A stretch of DNA of 64,000 nucleotides from JBGMEA01 sp041447245 (GCA_041447245.1 JBGMEA010000026.1:186001-250000), one strand, 5' to 3'; positions 53,709 through 63,885 are shown, counted from the stretch's first letter. Notes: generated by a model not told the origin, from the letters alone. Numbers and translations are program-made.

Positions 53709-54137
53709 TTACTGTTTCAAACTTTGATAATCCAAATAACTCTGCAGAATAATCTGAGCTGCCATTCTGTCAATTACCTGCTTTTTTTTCTTCCAATGAA
53801 CCTGATCCATGTCCAACGCCCGCTCGGCTTCTTTCGTGGACAGCCGTTCATCCCAAAGTAGGGTTTCAATTCCGACTTCGGCGGATATTGCTTCATATTG
53901 TTCCCGTATTGTTTTTGCTTTATTCCCTTCGCTTCCGTCCATATTGATCGGATAGCCGATAATCAAACGAAAAACCTGATGTTTTTTGATCAGTTCCTGA
54001 ATGGTCCGGATGTCTGCATCCAATCCTTTTGATTGAATGGTATCCACACCCTGTGCGGTATATCCGAGCAGATCGCTCACAGCAACACCGATACGGCTCG
54101 TCCCGAGATCCAAACACATGATTCTTCCCTGAAGCAA
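53709..54137 (-). CDS. ruvX: RuvX/YqgF family Holliday junction resolvase-like nuclease
   Basis: 142 residues. RNase H-like fold beginning with MCLDLGTSRIGVAVSD (about 7-22), with the later IGYPINMDGSEG and LLWDERLSTKEAERAL motifs. Involved in rRNA end processing and possibly recombination. I chose a TTG start (54135-54137) because AAGGAG lies exactly 6 nt upstream and the length then matches the family; the longer ATG forms (to 54203) carry a non-conserved cysteine-rich tail. Confidence 0.88.
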   Translation of the reverse strand: MLQGRIMCLDLGTSRIGVAVSDLLGYTAQGVDTIQSKGLDADIRTIQELIKKHQVFRLIIGYPINMDGSEGNKAKTIREQYEAISAEVGIETLLWDERLSTKEAERALDMDQVHWKKKKQVIDRMAAQIILQSYLDYQSLKQ

Positions 54138-54501
54138 ACAAGTCTCCTTTCCGAAAAGACAATTCATACACAAAATATGAGTATGACAGAATCGTCCACC
54201 CAAGTACTGTTTATCCGAATGTATCCGGCTGTGTCGAAAGTTTAAGGCAGTAACAAACGATCAAACAAAATTTCGCCTTTTCGACCGCGCACAAATCCAG
54301 ATTAGTCTGCGTTATCAAACAAATCTTTTTTTTGCACAAAAAGAAAAACGAACAGTCGGTACCAATGGATCGGATGAACGTCAAACACCTCTCACGCTCC
54401 AGCATTGCAATGCGCGGCGTATGTTATTGATTGACTTTTCATAACGTTTATATGAACATCCCTGAGGATGTCAGATACGGATCAAAACGATGCGCAACAA
54501 A
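54138..54501. other. Gap between ireB and ruvX
   Basis: About 360 nt with no convincing gene or terminator. An imperfect ACATCC/GGATGT hairpin (about 54454-54471) follows ireB without a T-run. Possible promoter elements for ruvX were weak. Confidence 0.4.
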
Positions 54502-54765
54502 TCATGCGTTGTGCATCAAATAATACGAGACGATTTCTTCCAACAACTCGTCTCGATCCAATTTGCGAATCAGGGAACGTGCGTCTTTATATGACGTAAT
54601 ATAAGTCGGGTCTCCGCTCATAATATATCCGACGATCTGGTTGACGGGATTGTATCCCTTTTCGTCCAATGCATCCTTGACGCTGATCATCGTATTTTTT
54701 ACCAGAATACTTTTTTCGGATTCCAAACTGAATTTCTGAGTGTCTTGGGATTGATTGTTGTCCAT
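54502..54765 (-). CDS. ireB: IreB family regulatory phosphoprotein
   Basis: 87 residues, the IreB/DUF965 family: VKDALDEKGYNPVNQIVGYIMSGDPTYITSYKDARSLIRKLDRDELLEEIV-like core. In Enterococcus, IreB is phosphorylated by the Ser/Thr kinase IreK and lowers intrinsic cephalosporin resistance. GGGGGAGG lies 5 nt before the ATG at 54765; the upstream ATG at 54783 sits before that site and is rejected. Sits in the conserved alaS-ireB-ruvX order. Confidence 0.92.
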   Translation of the reverse strand: MDNNQSQDTQKFSLESEKSILVKNTMISVKDALDEKGYNPVNQIVGYIMSGDPTYITSYKDARSLIRKLDRDELLEEIVSYYLMHNA

Positions 54766-54939
54766 GACCGCCTCCCCCGCCATTGCATTACTTTATGCCA
54801 ATAACGGAATATTGCAACTATAGTTTACCTGAAAATTTTTCAATTGACAAGCTGTTTTCGTATATTTATTCGAAATGAATACAAACTGCCGCCTCAAAAA
54901 TGAAATCGACAGTACTTTATCAGCAATTCATCTTAAGTT

Positions 54940-57579
54940 CTATGATAAAAAAAGTTCTTTCATTTTTTGAGCCGCAACCGCCACCGCTTCCTCAGCTTTT
55001 GCGATATCTTTGAGTCCTGCCTGTGCCATGTCCGGTCGGCCTCCTCCTCCGCTTCCGAGCGCCTGCGCCACAGTTTTGACAAGATTTCCGGCATGAAAAC
55101 CTTCTGCAACGACATCCTTTGTCGCCGAAGCCAGCATAAAGCCTTTCCCGTCGGATACGGAAACAAGGAATACCGCACCGCTTTGCAGTTTGTCTCTGAT
55201 TTGGTCGGAAAGATTTCTCAGTCCGTCCATATCCAATCCGTCCGATTTTGCGATCACGACATCCACCCCGCCGATCGTCTGTTTTGCCTCGGACAATTCT
55301 CCTGCCAGATCTCCGCTGGATTTGCGTTTCAATTCGGCGATTTCTTTTTGAAGTTTGCTGTTGGTTTCCATCAGATCCTTCATGCGAAACACCAGATTTT
55401 CCGGTGTGGTCTTCGCGATCTGCGCCGCATCCTCCAATTTTTCCTGCATCTGTCCGACGAGCTCATAAGCTTTTCTTCCGGTTACCGCTTCGATTCGTCT
55501 TACGCCGGCAGCAACTCCGCTTTCGGAGAGGATTTTGAACATGCCGGCGAATCCGACATTGCTCAGATGGCAGCCTCCGCACAGTTCCATCGAGTAGTCC
55601 CCGACTTTTACTACACGCACGGTCGTACCGTATTTTTCTCCGAATAATGCAGTCGCCCCGAGATTTTTCGCCTCGTTGATATCCGTTTCAAACCAGTCCA
55701 CATCAGTGCATTCGCCGATCTGTTGATTAACAATCAATTCCACGCGTTTGATTTCATCTTCCGTCATTTTTTCGAAATGAGAGAAATCAAAGCGCAGTTT
55801 ATCCGCCGTCACTTCGCTGCCTGCCTGATTGACATGATTGCCCAATACAATTTTGAGTGCTTTATGCAGCAGATGCGTTGCCGTATGATTGCGCTGCACG
55901 TCCATACGATATGCTTCATCCACATACAGATAAACGGTATCGGAAACGGAGAGTGTCCCTTCGGTTATGCTGAGAACGTGAATAAATTTATCGCCGCTTT
56001 TCTGCACATCTTTTACAACTGCACTGAAAGAATCGTTCGACACGGTGCCGATGTCGCCTACCTGTCCGCCGCTTTGCGCGTAGAACGGCGTATTCTGAAC
56101 GATCATCAAACAATCATTCCCAGCCGATACAGACAATTCGGACACATTATCTTTAATCAGACACAGCACTTCCGACTGATCGGTCAGCTGCTGATATCCC
56201 GTAAATTTGGTCGATTGCAGTTTGGATACAATCTGAGTCAGCTCATCTTTCCAACTCTCGATGGATTGCTTGCTGTGTGCTTCCGCAGACTGTTCCTTTT
56301 GATGCTTCATAGCGGAATCAAAGCCGTCCGTATCGACGGATAAGCCATTTTCCTCCGCAATCTCCACAGTCAGTTCCAGCGGAAAACCGAACGTATCATA
56401 TAAACGAAACGCATCGTCTCCTGCGATCACCGTTTCTTTTTTCTCTTTCGTGACATCGATCAGATCTTTGATCATGTCCATACCCTGTGCTATCGTTTCG
56501 TTGAATTTGGATTCTTCCACTTCCACGATTTTCAGGATACTGTCATAGTTTTCTTTCAATAGCGGATACGCTTCATAGGAAGTGTCGATGACTTTCTTCG
56601 CAACATCCGTCATGAAATGCCCTTCGATACCCAGCAGTTTTCCGTGTCTGACCGCCCTGCGGAACAGTCGGCGCAGCACATAGCCTCTGCCTTCGTTCGA
56701 GGGGATCACTCCGTCGGAGAGCATGAACACCACACTGCGGATGTGATCGGTGATCACACGGATGGAAACGTCAGTTTTCGCATCTTCGTGATACGTTACT
56801 TTTGCGAGTTTGCAGATATAATCGAGGATATATCGCACGGTATCGACCTCAAACAGATTGTCCACACCCTGCACGGAAACGGCAAGACGTTCCAATCCCA
56901 TACCCGTATCGATGTTCGGATGTTTGAGACGGTTGTAATTCCCTGCTTCGTCCTTATCAAATTGAGTAAATACAAGATTCCAGATTTCCACATATCGGTC
57001 GCAGTCGCAACCGACGTAACAGCCTTCTTTTCCGCAGCCGTATTGTTCTCCGCGGTCAAAATATATTTCGGAACAGGGTCCGCACGGACCGAGACCGATT
57101 TCCCAGAAATTATCTTCCTTGCCCATGCGAACAATTTTTTCTCTGGGAATTCCCATCGTCTTTTCCCATATTTCAAACGCTTCGTCATCTTCTTCATATA
57201 CGGTGACATACAGTCTTTCGGCGGGAATGCCGACCGTTTCCGTCAGAAATTCCCACGCCCAGGCGATTGCTTCTTTTTTGAAGTAGTCACCAAAGGAGAA
57301 ATTGCCCAACATCTCAAAAAACGTGCCGTGTCTGGCTGTCTTGCCGACATTTTCGATATCCGGCGTACGGATGCATTTCTGGCAAGTCGTCACCCGTTTT
57401 CTCGGAGGAGTTTCCTGTCCTGTGAAATACGGCTTGAGCGGGGCCATACCGGAATTGATCAGCAGCAGACTTTTGTCATTATGCGGAATGAGCGAAAAGC
57501 TGTCCATACGCAGATGCCCTTTGCTTTCAAAAAATTCCAAAAACATTGATCGTAACTCGTTTAAACCGTATTCTTTCAT
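54940..57579 (-). CDS. alaS: Alanyl-tRNA synthetase
   Basis: 879 residues. Class II core (LRSMFLEFFESKGHLR at the start, then the GTFFEMLGNFSFGDYFKKEAI motif), the editing domain with HTATHLLHKAL and CGGCHLSNVG, and a C-terminal C-Ala domain with a GGGGRPDMAQAG segment. The start at 57579 has GGAGG 4-5 nt upstream; a 40-codon upstream extension is rejected. No T-box in the short leader. Confidence 0.97.
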   Translation of the reverse strand: MKEYGLNELRSMFLEFFESKGHLRMDSFSLIPHNDKSLLLINSGMAPLKPYFTGQETPPRKRVTTCQKCIRTPDIENVGKTARHGTFFEMLGNFSFGDYFKKEAIAWAWEFLTETVGIPAERLYVTVYEEDDEAFEIWEKTMGIPREKIVRMGKEDNFWEIGLGPCGPCSEIYFDRGEQYGCGKEGCYVGCDCDRYVEIWNLVFTQFDKDEAGNYNRLKHPNIDTGMGLERLAVSVQGVDNLFEVDTVRYILDYICKLAKVTYHEDAKTDVSIRVITDHIRSVVFMLSDGVIPSNEGRGYVLRRLFRRAVRHGKLLGIEGHFMTDVAKKVIDTSYEAYPLLKENYDSILKIVEVEESKFNETIAQGMDMIKDLIDVTKEKKETVIAGDDAFRLYDTFGFPLELTVEIAEENGLSVDTDGFDSAMKHQKEQSAEAHSKQSIESWKDELTQIVSKLQSTKFTGYQQLTDQSEVLCLIKDNVSELSVSAGNDCLMIVQNTPFYAQSGGQVGDIGTVSNDSFSAVVKDVQKSGDKFIHVLSITEGTLSVSDTVYLYVDEAYRMDVQRNHTATHLLHKALKIVLGNHVNQAGSEVTADKLRFDFSHFEKMTEDEIKRVELIVNQQIGECTDVDWFETDINEAKNLGATALFGEKYGTTVRVVKVGDYSMELCGGCHLSNVGFAGMFKILSESGVAAGVRRIEAVTGRKAYELVGQMQEKLEDAAQIAKTTPENLVFRMKDLMETNSKLQKEIAELKRKSSGDLAGELSEAKQTIGGVDVVIAKSDGLDMDGLRNLSDQIRDKLQSGAVFLVSVSDGKGFMLASATKDVVAEGFHAGNLVKTVAQALGSGGGGRPDMAQAGLKDIAKAEEAVAVAAQKMKELFLS

Positions 57580-57637
57580 GATTCCTCCGGATCTGTTGGT
57601 TCGTCGGATTTTTTCTTGGAAAAATCCACAGTAATAT

Positions 57638-57666
57638 ATTATATAACATTTCGGCGGAATGTCCAA
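57638..57666 (-). promoter_or_regulatory. Promoter of alaS
   Basis: Minus strand TTGGAC (57661-57666), a 17-nt spacer and a perfect TATAAT (57638-57643), about 58 nt before the start. Confidence 0.7.
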
Positions 57667-57682
57667 CAGAATCGCATGAATT

Positions 57683-57723
57683 AAAGAATTCTTCGGCATC
57701 TTTCACGCGAAGAATTCTTTTTT
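57683..57723. terminator. Hairpin between the ABC permease gene and alaS
   Basis: AAAGAATTCTTC (57683-57694) and GAAGAATTCTTT (57709-57720), a 12-bp stem around 14 nt. T-rich on the plus-strand side, A-rich on the other, so it may end the ABC operon weakly. Confidence 0.55.
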
Positions 57724-57784
57724 GCGAGAATGTCCATCCTTGTCGTCAATCAACGGAAACAAGTCACGGGATGAATCATTTTCT

Positions 57785-59776
57785 TTATTTGTTTTTCGTA
57801 ATCATGGATTTGCTGCCGTAATAAGTCGCCAGAAAATATCCGCCGTAAACGGCCAGAACAAATACCGCTGTCATCAGCAGGTTTTTGGTCACATTAATAT
57901 CTCCGATGCTGGCGATTGCGGTATTGGTCACATAAAGTCCCACCACCGAATGCACGCAGGCCAGCAGAAGAGGCATCGCAAAGTAAATGGCAATCTGCTT
58001 GAATATCGCACGATTGATCATTGTCTCATCAACCCCGATTTTTCGCAGGATATCATAACGCTGTCTGTTATCAGCTACTTCCGAGAGCTGTTGCAGTGCA
58101 AGCACCGCAGCACTTGTCAGCAGAAAGATAATCCCGAGATAGATGCCGATAAAAGAAATGATCGCACTGGATCCTGCATATGAATCCGTCACGACGCTGC
58201 GGATATTAATTGCCATCGTGTCCGAATCATCCAATACATTCGTAGCCTGTTCCAGCCTATTTTGCAATTCGGTGCTGCAGTTGAAATTCACGATTTCGCT
58301 GTATACCGCCGCATCCGTCACCATCGCATCCGGCACAATCAGCATCAATAATTCACTCCCCATGGAAGTGGAGAGACTTTGTGTCAGCAATTTCGGATAC
58401 ACATTATAAGTATCTCCTTTCAATTCAATCGTGTGATTTTCTTTCAAATAAAGCTGCAGCACATCATCAAGAGTTTTGGATTGCGCCGCATAATCGGAGA
58501 ACAGTGCCACCGTACTGCCATCGAGAACGATGGGATCCCCGCCGAGCGCTTCCATGATTTTGTTGTAATCTGACTGCGTGACCATCATCATCGGAGCAGA
58601 GAATAAAGTGTCCGTGCTTTTCAATTCATTCGGCATGGAATCTTTAACTTTATCCAACACAGCACCGGCAGTAATTCCCGCATCCAAATACTCATGATAA
58701 TCGTAAGTCCGAGCGGTATAATCGTTCAGATCGATTCCGTCCAGCTTCAGAATGTTTTCTGTGGAAACAGAGGGATCATAATTGGATATCGAAACATCAA
58801 ACGGAATCGAATTTCGAATGCTGGAGTTCAGCACTGTGTTGATTCCAAGACCCGCACTCAAAATACCGATCGTGCAAAACAACATCAAACAGATGAAGGA
58901 CATCGACACAAACGCACTGTTCACCCGACTGTTGACCTGACGCAGCACAAACATATTCAATCCTTTGTAATAACGGCGCTTATTTGCCTGCATGACCCGA
59001 AGGAAAAATCCGGACAACGATGCAAAAAACAAAAATGTCCCAACAGATCCCATGATAATTTCAATCAACAGTTTTCTGTCAAACTCGACAATCCCGTTTT
59101 TGATCACCATCGCATAGGCCGTTCCCAGAAGGGCAATGGAAAGCACAAACAAAATCAGCGTGAACGCGTTGCTTCTGACTTTGGGTTGCTCATTTTGGCG
59201 CTCCGCATAGATCAGATCAATCAGTTTATATTTTGAAATCGCAACCGTGCTGAACAGAATTGCAACAAGAAATATGATTCCGAAATACAGAATCGTTTTA
59301 AAAAATGCTGCCGATGAGAACACAAACTGATACTTCGTCATATCGGTGTCGAACAGTTTTACGAGTATCAGAGACAGCCACTGGGATGCAAACACGCCGA
59401 ACAACAATCCAAGGGCTAATGAAAAGATACCGATAATGACCGTTTCCGAAATCAGAATACGGGCAATTTTAGATTTTTCCATGCCGAGCGTCATATACAG
59501 ACCCAGCTCTTTTTTCCTTCGGCGAATCAGAAAGTTGTTTGCGAACACGATCAAAAAGCCAAGAATACATGACACAAATACCGAAATCGCACCGATCAGA
59601 CTGGCAAGATTCTGCAGTGCCCGGTTGGCAGACTCTGAAAGAGTGAGCATGGACTGCTGCGCATCAACCGAGTTGAATACATAAAAAATACAGACAGCAA
59701 ACGCAAGCGTAAAAAAGTACAGGGTATAATTTTTATAGCTGCGTCTGACATTTCTTAACGACAGCTTAAATAACAT
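57785..59776 (-). CDS. Bce-type ABC transporter permease
   Basis: 663 residues, FtsX-like permease of the BceB/VraG class: about ten membrane spans and a large extracytoplasmic domain between the mid-protein spans (about 310-530). The N-terminal LFKLSLRNVRRSYKNYTLYF segment and the RRRKKELGLYMTLGMEKSKIARIL loop are typical. Such permeases detect and detoxify cell-wall-active peptides and sense through the paired kinase. The ATG at 59776 follows a perfect GGAGGTGA site; the GTG at 59788 overlaps that site. Confidence 0.88.
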   Translation of the reverse strand: MLFKLSLRNVRRSYKNYTLYFFTLAFAVCIFYVFNSVDAQQSMLTLSESANRALQNLASLIGAISVFVSCILGFLIVFANNFLIRRRKKELGLYMTLGMEKSKIARILISETVIIGIFSLALGLLFGVFASQWLSLILVKLFDTDMTKYQFVFSSAAFFKTILYFGIIFLVAILFSTVAISKYKLIDLIYAERQNEQPKVRSNAFTLILFVLSIALLGTAYAMVIKNGIVEFDRKLLIEIIMGSVGTFLFFASLSGFFLRVMQANKRRYYKGLNMFVLRQVNSRVNSAFVSMSFICLMLFCTIGILSAGLGINTVLNSSIRNSIPFDVSISNYDPSVSTENILKLDGIDLNDYTARTYDYHEYLDAGITAGAVLDKVKDSMPNELKSTDTLFSAPMMMVTQSDYNKIMEALGGDPIVLDGSTVALFSDYAAQSKTLDDVLQLYLKENHTIELKGDTYNVYPKLLTQSLSTSMGSELLMLIVPDAMVTDAAVYSEIVNFNCSTELQNRLEQATNVLDDSDTMAINIRSVVTDSYAGSSAIISFIGIYLGIIFLLTSAAVLALQQLSEVADNRQRYDILRKIGVDETMINRAIFKQIAIYFAMPLLLACVHSVVGLYVTNTAIASIGDINVTKNLLMTAVFVLAVYGGYFLATYYGSKSMITKNK

Positions 59777-60533
59777 TGCTTGCGTCACCTCCGAGGAGCG
59801 TCACAACATCGATGATCTTACCAAAAAATTCTTTTCTGGGCGATTCGCCTTTAATGATCTGATTAAAAATCTTTCCGTCTTTGATAAACAGAATTCTGCT
59901 GCAATAGCTCGCGGCAAACGCGTCATGCGTCACCATCAGGATGGATGCTCCGAATTCATGATTCAGGTTCAGCATGCTTTCGAGCAGAATGCGGGATGCT
60001 TTCGAATCGAGCGCTCCGGTCGGTTCATCCGCCAGGATCAACGCAGGATTGGTGATAATCGCGCGCGCAGCCGCGACACGCTGCCGCTGTCCGCCCGAAA
60101 GTTGGTAGGGAAATTTCCCCAGAATTTCTGTAATATCAAGCTTTTGCGCAATCTGCATCACGCGCTGTTCCGCTTTTTTATGCGGCACAGCGGATATCGT
60201 CAGCGGCAAAATCATGTTTTCATAAGCAGTCATGGTATCCAACAGATTGAAATCCTGAAAGATAAAACCCAGTTCTTCCCGTCTGAATTTTGACAGTGCT
60301 CTGCTTTTCATTTTCGTCAGTTCCTCCCCCCGCACGGTGATGTATCCGCTCGACACCTGATCGATGGTCGAAATACAGTTCAAAAGCGTCGTTTTTCCGC
60401 TGCCCGATGCCCCCATGATTCCGACAAATTCCCCTTCCTCTACAGAAAACGAGACCTGATCCAATGCTTTGGTGATATTGCCTTTATTTCCGTAATACTT
60501 TTCGATATTTGTTACACTCAGTATTTCACTCAT
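59766..60533 (-). CDS. Bce-type ABC transporter ATP-binding protein
   Basis: 255 residues. Walker A GASGSGKTTLLNC, signature LSGGQRQRVAAARA, Walker B LILADEPTGALDSK and switch VTHDAF, with the LolD/BceA layout. GGAGG lies 5 nt before the ATG at 60533; an upstream ATG at 60545 sits before the site. Forms the ATPase of the antimicrobial-peptide transporter with the next gene downstream. Confidence 0.92.
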   Translation of the reverse strand: MSEILSVTNIEKYYGNKGNITKALDQVSFSVEEGEFVGIMGASGSGKTTLLNCISTIDQVSSGYITVRGEELTKMKSRALSKFRREELGFIFQDFNLLDTMTAYENMILPLTISAVPHKKAEQRVMQIAQKLDITEILGKFPYQLSGGQRQRVAAARAIITNPALILADEPTGALDSKASRILLESMLNLNHEFGASILMVTHDAFAASYCSRILFIKDGKIFNQIIKGESPRKEFFGKIIDVVTLLGGDASNVI

Positions 60534-60620
60534 GGCAACCTCCATTCTTAATTGGTTTCATTTTACTGTCCGAGTTAAATTCTTACCATCGAATTTTCTT
60601 ACGGTTTTCTTACAGTTTTG

Positions 60621-61643
60621 TCACTTAAGCACGTCCGTGACGGAACTTCTCGGAAATATGATCCGAATGGTTGTTCCCTGCCCTGCCTGCGATTCCGCTT
60701 CCAGTCCGAGACCCAATTTGTTGCATAGTTTTTTGCAAATATAAAGGCCCATCCCGGTGGATTTTTCGCCCGACCTTCCATTCGTTCCCGTAAAACCTTT
60801 ATCAAAGATTCTTCCCAGCTCCGACGCAACGATTCCGATGCCGTTATCCATGACAGACAGTACTGTATTATTACTGGTTTTCTGAGCGGAAATAACAAGT
60901 GACGGCTGCACGATGCGGGAGTACTTCACCGCATTCCCGATGATCTGATCCAAGATGAAAACGATCCATTTCGCATCACTTAAAACAAAAATATCCAAAT
61001 CCTGCATAGTAACCGACAGTTTCTTTTGGATCAGCGCTTTGGAATTTTTTCGGATTGCCTCGTTGCATACATTTTGCAGGGACAGCTCTTTGATAAGATA
61101 ATCCTTATCTACATTATTGCTTCTGGAATAGAACAATACCTGCTGTACATCGTCTTCGATTTTTTCCAATTCATCATTCAGGCTGACCAGCAAAGCATTC
61201 TTTTCCGCATTCTGCAGCATCAGTTTCGATGACGCAATCGGAGTTTTGATTTCATGCACCCACAGTTCGATATATTCCCGATAGCTTTCCTGTATCTCAC
61301 GATAAGAGGCGATTTCATCCAGACAGGCTTTGTCGCTTCCCTGAAGGATATCATACAGGATCATCCCCTCCGTGAAATCCGGTCTGCGGATCATTTCCGT
61401 AATGAGATTCTTTTTTTCAAGATTTTCGAAGATCATCAGCAAATCACGATAAAATTCGCTTTTTGCTCGATATTCCACCAACAGCGGAATGAACATACCC
61501 AAAACGAACAGAATGCAGATCAACATTACCACATTAAAAAAAGAATCATCCGCCAGTGCGGCAAACGCCATGCTGCCGCAGACCACGATGATTGCTGAGA
61601 GCAGATACCATTTTTTTTCTCTGATAAATATCATCGGATTCAT
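60621..61643 (-). CDS. Intramembrane-sensing histidine kinase (BceS type)
   Basis: 340 residues. Two membrane helices (about 12-30 and 36-55) with only a very short loop between them, so sensing depends on the transporter. H-box with H130 in ELWVHEIKTP, N-box QIIGNAVKYS, G-boxes MDNGIGI and STGMGLYICKKLCNKLG. Overlaps the response regulator gene by 4 nt (ATGA). Confidence 0.92.
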   Translation of the reverse strand: MNPMIFIREKKWYLLSAIIVVCGSMAFAALADDSFFNVVMLICILFVLGMFIPLLVEYRAKSEFYRDLLMIFENLEKKNLITEMIRRPDFTEGMILYDILQGSDKACLDEIASYREIQESYREYIELWVHEIKTPIASSKLMLQNAEKNALLVSLNDELEKIEDDVQQVLFYSRSNNVDKDYLIKELSLQNVCNEAIRKNSKALIQKKLSVTMQDLDIFVLSDAKWIVFILDQIIGNAVKYSRIVQPSLVISAQKTSNNTVLSVMDNGIGIVASELGRIFDKGFTGTNGRSGEKSTGMGLYICKKLCNKLGLGLEAESQAGQGTTIRIIFPRSSVTDVLK

Positions 61644-62311
61644 TGCATCAGATACCCCATTCCCCGCTTTGTTTCAATTTTTCCGTCTAAACCGATATCG
61701 GCAAGTTTTTTTCTCAGGCGGTTAATATTCACGGTAAGCGTATTATCGTCTACGAACAGATCGCTGTTCCAAAGCTGCGTCATCAATTCATCCCTTGTCA
61801 CAATCCGTCCTCGTTTTTCCGCCAACGCAGTCAGAATTTTCAGTTCGTTTTTTGTTAAATCTATTGTGTTTGTTTCATATTCCAACAAGCTCTTCGATAG
61901 ATGAATCCGAAAGTCTCCCAACTCGACAATATCGTTCGGCGTTTCTTTATATACCCGTTTCAATACCGACGCGATGCGCAAAAGCAGAATCTGGGTGTTG
62001 AACGGTTTGGTCACAAAATCATCCGCGCCGACATGCATCGCCAACATTTCATCCGATTCGCTGTCTCTGCTCGTCACAACGATAATCGGCAGATCGGATT
62101 CTTTGCGCAGCATGCGGCTGAGTTCAAATCCATTCGTAATAGGAAGGTTCAGATCCAACAGAATAAGATGCGGTTGAAGCTGCAAAATATCAGAAAGCAG
62201 GTGATCGGTAATCGGAGGAGCCACGCAGTCATAATCATTTACTGTCAGAAAAATGTTCAGTTCATCCCTGATTTTCTCATTGTCTTCGACAATACAAATT
62301 TTTTTCTTCAT
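61640..62311 (-). CDS. OmpR-family response regulator (BceR type)
   Basis: 223 residues. Receiver domain with VEDN (8-11), the phosphorylation site D53 in LILLDLNLP and KPF (about 101-103), followed by a winged-helix DNA-binding domain (ELKILTALAEKRGRIVTRDELM). It should activate the ABC genes in response to peptide antibiotics. The start at 62311 gives the family-typical N-terminus; the frame from 62368 runs through the promoter. Confidence 0.93.
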   Translation of the reverse strand: MKKKICIVEDNEKIRDELNIFLTVNDYDCVAPPITDHLLSDILQLQPHLILLDLNLPITNGFELSRMLRKESDLPIIVVTSRDSESDEMLAMHVGADDFVTKPFNTQILLLRIASVLKRVYKETPNDIVELGDFRIHLSKSLLEYETNTIDLTKNELKILTALAEKRGRIVTRDELMTQLWNSDLFVDDNTLTVNINRLRKKLADIGLDGKIETKRGMGYLMQ

Positions 62312-62333
62312 TTCCAACCCGTTTTTTTGTTCT

Positions 62334-62342
62334 ATTATAACA
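62334..62342 (-). promoter_or_regulatory. Extended -10 promoter of the Bce-type module
   Basis: Minus strand TGTTATAAT (TGN plus a perfect TATAAT at 62334-62339), about 20 nt before the response regulator start; no good -35. Confidence 0.5.
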
Positions 62343-62383
62343 CAATTGCGAACATTATCTCCGGACAACGCTTACACGGCACA

Positions 62384-62411
62384 AACAAAAAAGCAGCCCA
62401 TCCGGGCTGCT
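62384..62411 (-). terminator. Terminator of folC
   Basis: Minus strand AGCAGCCC (62404-62411), loop GGAT, GGGCTGCT (62392-62399), then TTTTT; 8 nt after the folC stop. Confidence 0.9.
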
Positions 62412-62418
62412 TCGGATA

Positions 62419-63741
62419 TCATTTTGCGTGTTTTGCAATCAGTCCGCTCAGGATTGTGCGAGCTTCACCGATCATATACAGCGAACCGGTGAATGCGAAA
62501 ATCTCGTCTGTTTTGGAAAAGTCAAGGTAATCGCCGATTTCCCCGAAATGTTTGAGCGCATGTGCGGGAATGTTCGGATAATGTTCTTTGATGTATGCCG
62601 TCATTTCTTCCGCGGGAATCGCTCTGGCATCATTCGGTGTCAGGGTATAAATCTCTTTTGCGACGGTTGTCAGCAGAGCAAGAGATTCATCGACCTGCTT
62701 GTCGTTGAGCATGCCATAGAACAGATTGACTTTTTTGCCTTCGAAATATTTTTTCACGTTCGTGACAAACGAAGTGATTCCTTCAATGTTATGTCCGCCG
62801 TCAATGACGATAATTGGGTTTCGGTTCATGATTTCGAAACGCCCCGTGAATACCACTCGTTTCAATCCGGAACGGATCGCCTGCGGTGTAATGTTCCAGC
62901 CTTTTTTCTTTAGGATTTCCAAAATATTCAGTACATTGAGCACATTGTATTTCTGATGTTCTCCGAGCAGTCTCAAGTCAAATTCGTCGATGCCGAGCAC
63001 CGAGTCTTTCTTTAAATATTTCAGATGCTGTCCGTCAATCGAACTGCTCATTAATTCAATATCTTTCGCGTGATTGCGATGCACCACAGCATTCATTTCT
63101 TTTGCCGTTTTGTTAATTTCTTCAACGATTTCGTCGCTGTTCAGGCAGTAAACGCTCACTTCGTAATTTTGTTTGATGATACCGGCTTTCTCATGGGCGA
63201 TTTCCCGAATCGTATTGCCGAGATAAAGCATATGATCAAAGCTGATGCTCACAATTGCCGCAGCTTCCGCAGTCGGAATCACATTGGTGGCATCCAGACG
63301 TCCGCCCATCCCGACTTCCAACACAATAATATCGACCTTCTGTGACCAAAAATAGACCAGCGCAATCGCAGTAACCACTTCAAACTCCGTCGGATGGGGA
63401 TTGCCTGCGTCCACCAGTTTTTCAATAGCGGTCTTCACAGTCTGCGTGGCATCAGCCAAATCCTGTCTGTCGATCGGCGTATTGTTGATCTGAATTCGTT
63501 CGGTAAATTCCTCCAAAAAAGGAGAAATATATAGACCTGTTTTATATCCGCAATCCTGCAGGATGTAGGAAAGCATCGTCGAGGTGGAACCTTTTCCGTT
63601 CGTTCCGGCGATATGGACAAATTTCAGATCCTTCTGAGGATCGCCGAGATATCCCATTAATCTGGATATGTTTTCGAGTCCGAGTTTCTGTCCGAATTTG
63701 TATGTGCCGTGGATATAATCCAATGCTTCCTGATAATTCAT
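62419..63741 (-). CDS. folC: Folylpolyglutamate synthase / dihydrofolate synthase
   Basis: 440 residues, Mur ligase-like. Adds glutamates to folate (and often makes dihydrofolate). ATP loop AGTNGKGSTS (about 47-56), the YISPFLEEFTERI segment (about 74-86), VLEVGMGGRLDATNVI and the later IVIDGGHN. The ATG at 63741 has AGGAG 4 nt upstream and starts with the family-typical MNYQEALDYI; the longer frame to 63777 is not supported. Confidence 0.94.
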   Translation of the reverse strand: MNYQEALDYIHGTYKFGQKLGLENISRLMGYLGDPQKDLKFVHIAGTNGKGSTSTMLSYILQDCGYKTGLYISPFLEEFTERIQINNTPIDRQDLADATQTVKTAIEKLVDAGNPHPTEFEVVTAIALVYFWSQKVDIIVLEVGMGGRLDATNVIPTAEAAAIVSISFDHMLYLGNTIREIAHEKAGIIKQNYEVSVYCLNSDEIVEEINKTAKEMNAVVHRNHAKDIELMSSSIDGQHLKYLKKDSVLGIDEFDLRLLGEHQKYNVLNVLNILEILKKKGWNITPQAIRSGLKRVVFTGRFEIMNRNPIIVIDGGHNIEGITSFVTNVKKYFEGKKVNLFYGMLNDKQVDESLALLTTVAKEIYTLTPNDARAIPAEEMTAYIKEHYPNIPAHALKHFGEIGDYLDFSKTDEIFAFTGSLYMIGEARTILSGLIAKHAK

Positions 63742-63792
63742 AGTACTCCTGTTCTGTGCCGGAAGACTCCGGTTCAAGTGAAATCGTCTTAT

Positions 63793-63820
63793 ATTATATC
63801 ATAATGAAACAAACGTGCAA
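63793..63820 (-). promoter_or_regulatory. Promoter of folC
   Basis: Minus strand TTGCAC (63815-63820), a 16-nt spacer and a perfect TATAAT (63793-63798). Confidence 0.65.
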
Positions 63821-63856
63821 TATCTTCGAATAAAAAGCGTGATGTTTCATTTCAGG

Positions 63857-63885
63857 TTGATAATCGAACGGATTCAACATATAAT
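63857..63885 (+). promoter_or_regulatory. Promoter of the right-edge gene
   Basis: TTGATA (63857-63862), a 17-nt spacer and TATAAT (63880-63885), about 35 nt before the start codon. Confidence 0.7.

Noticed and set aside
57580..57631. T-box riboswitch for alaS
   Set aside because: The leader from the mapped-looking promoter is only about 50 nt and lacks any T-box consensus.
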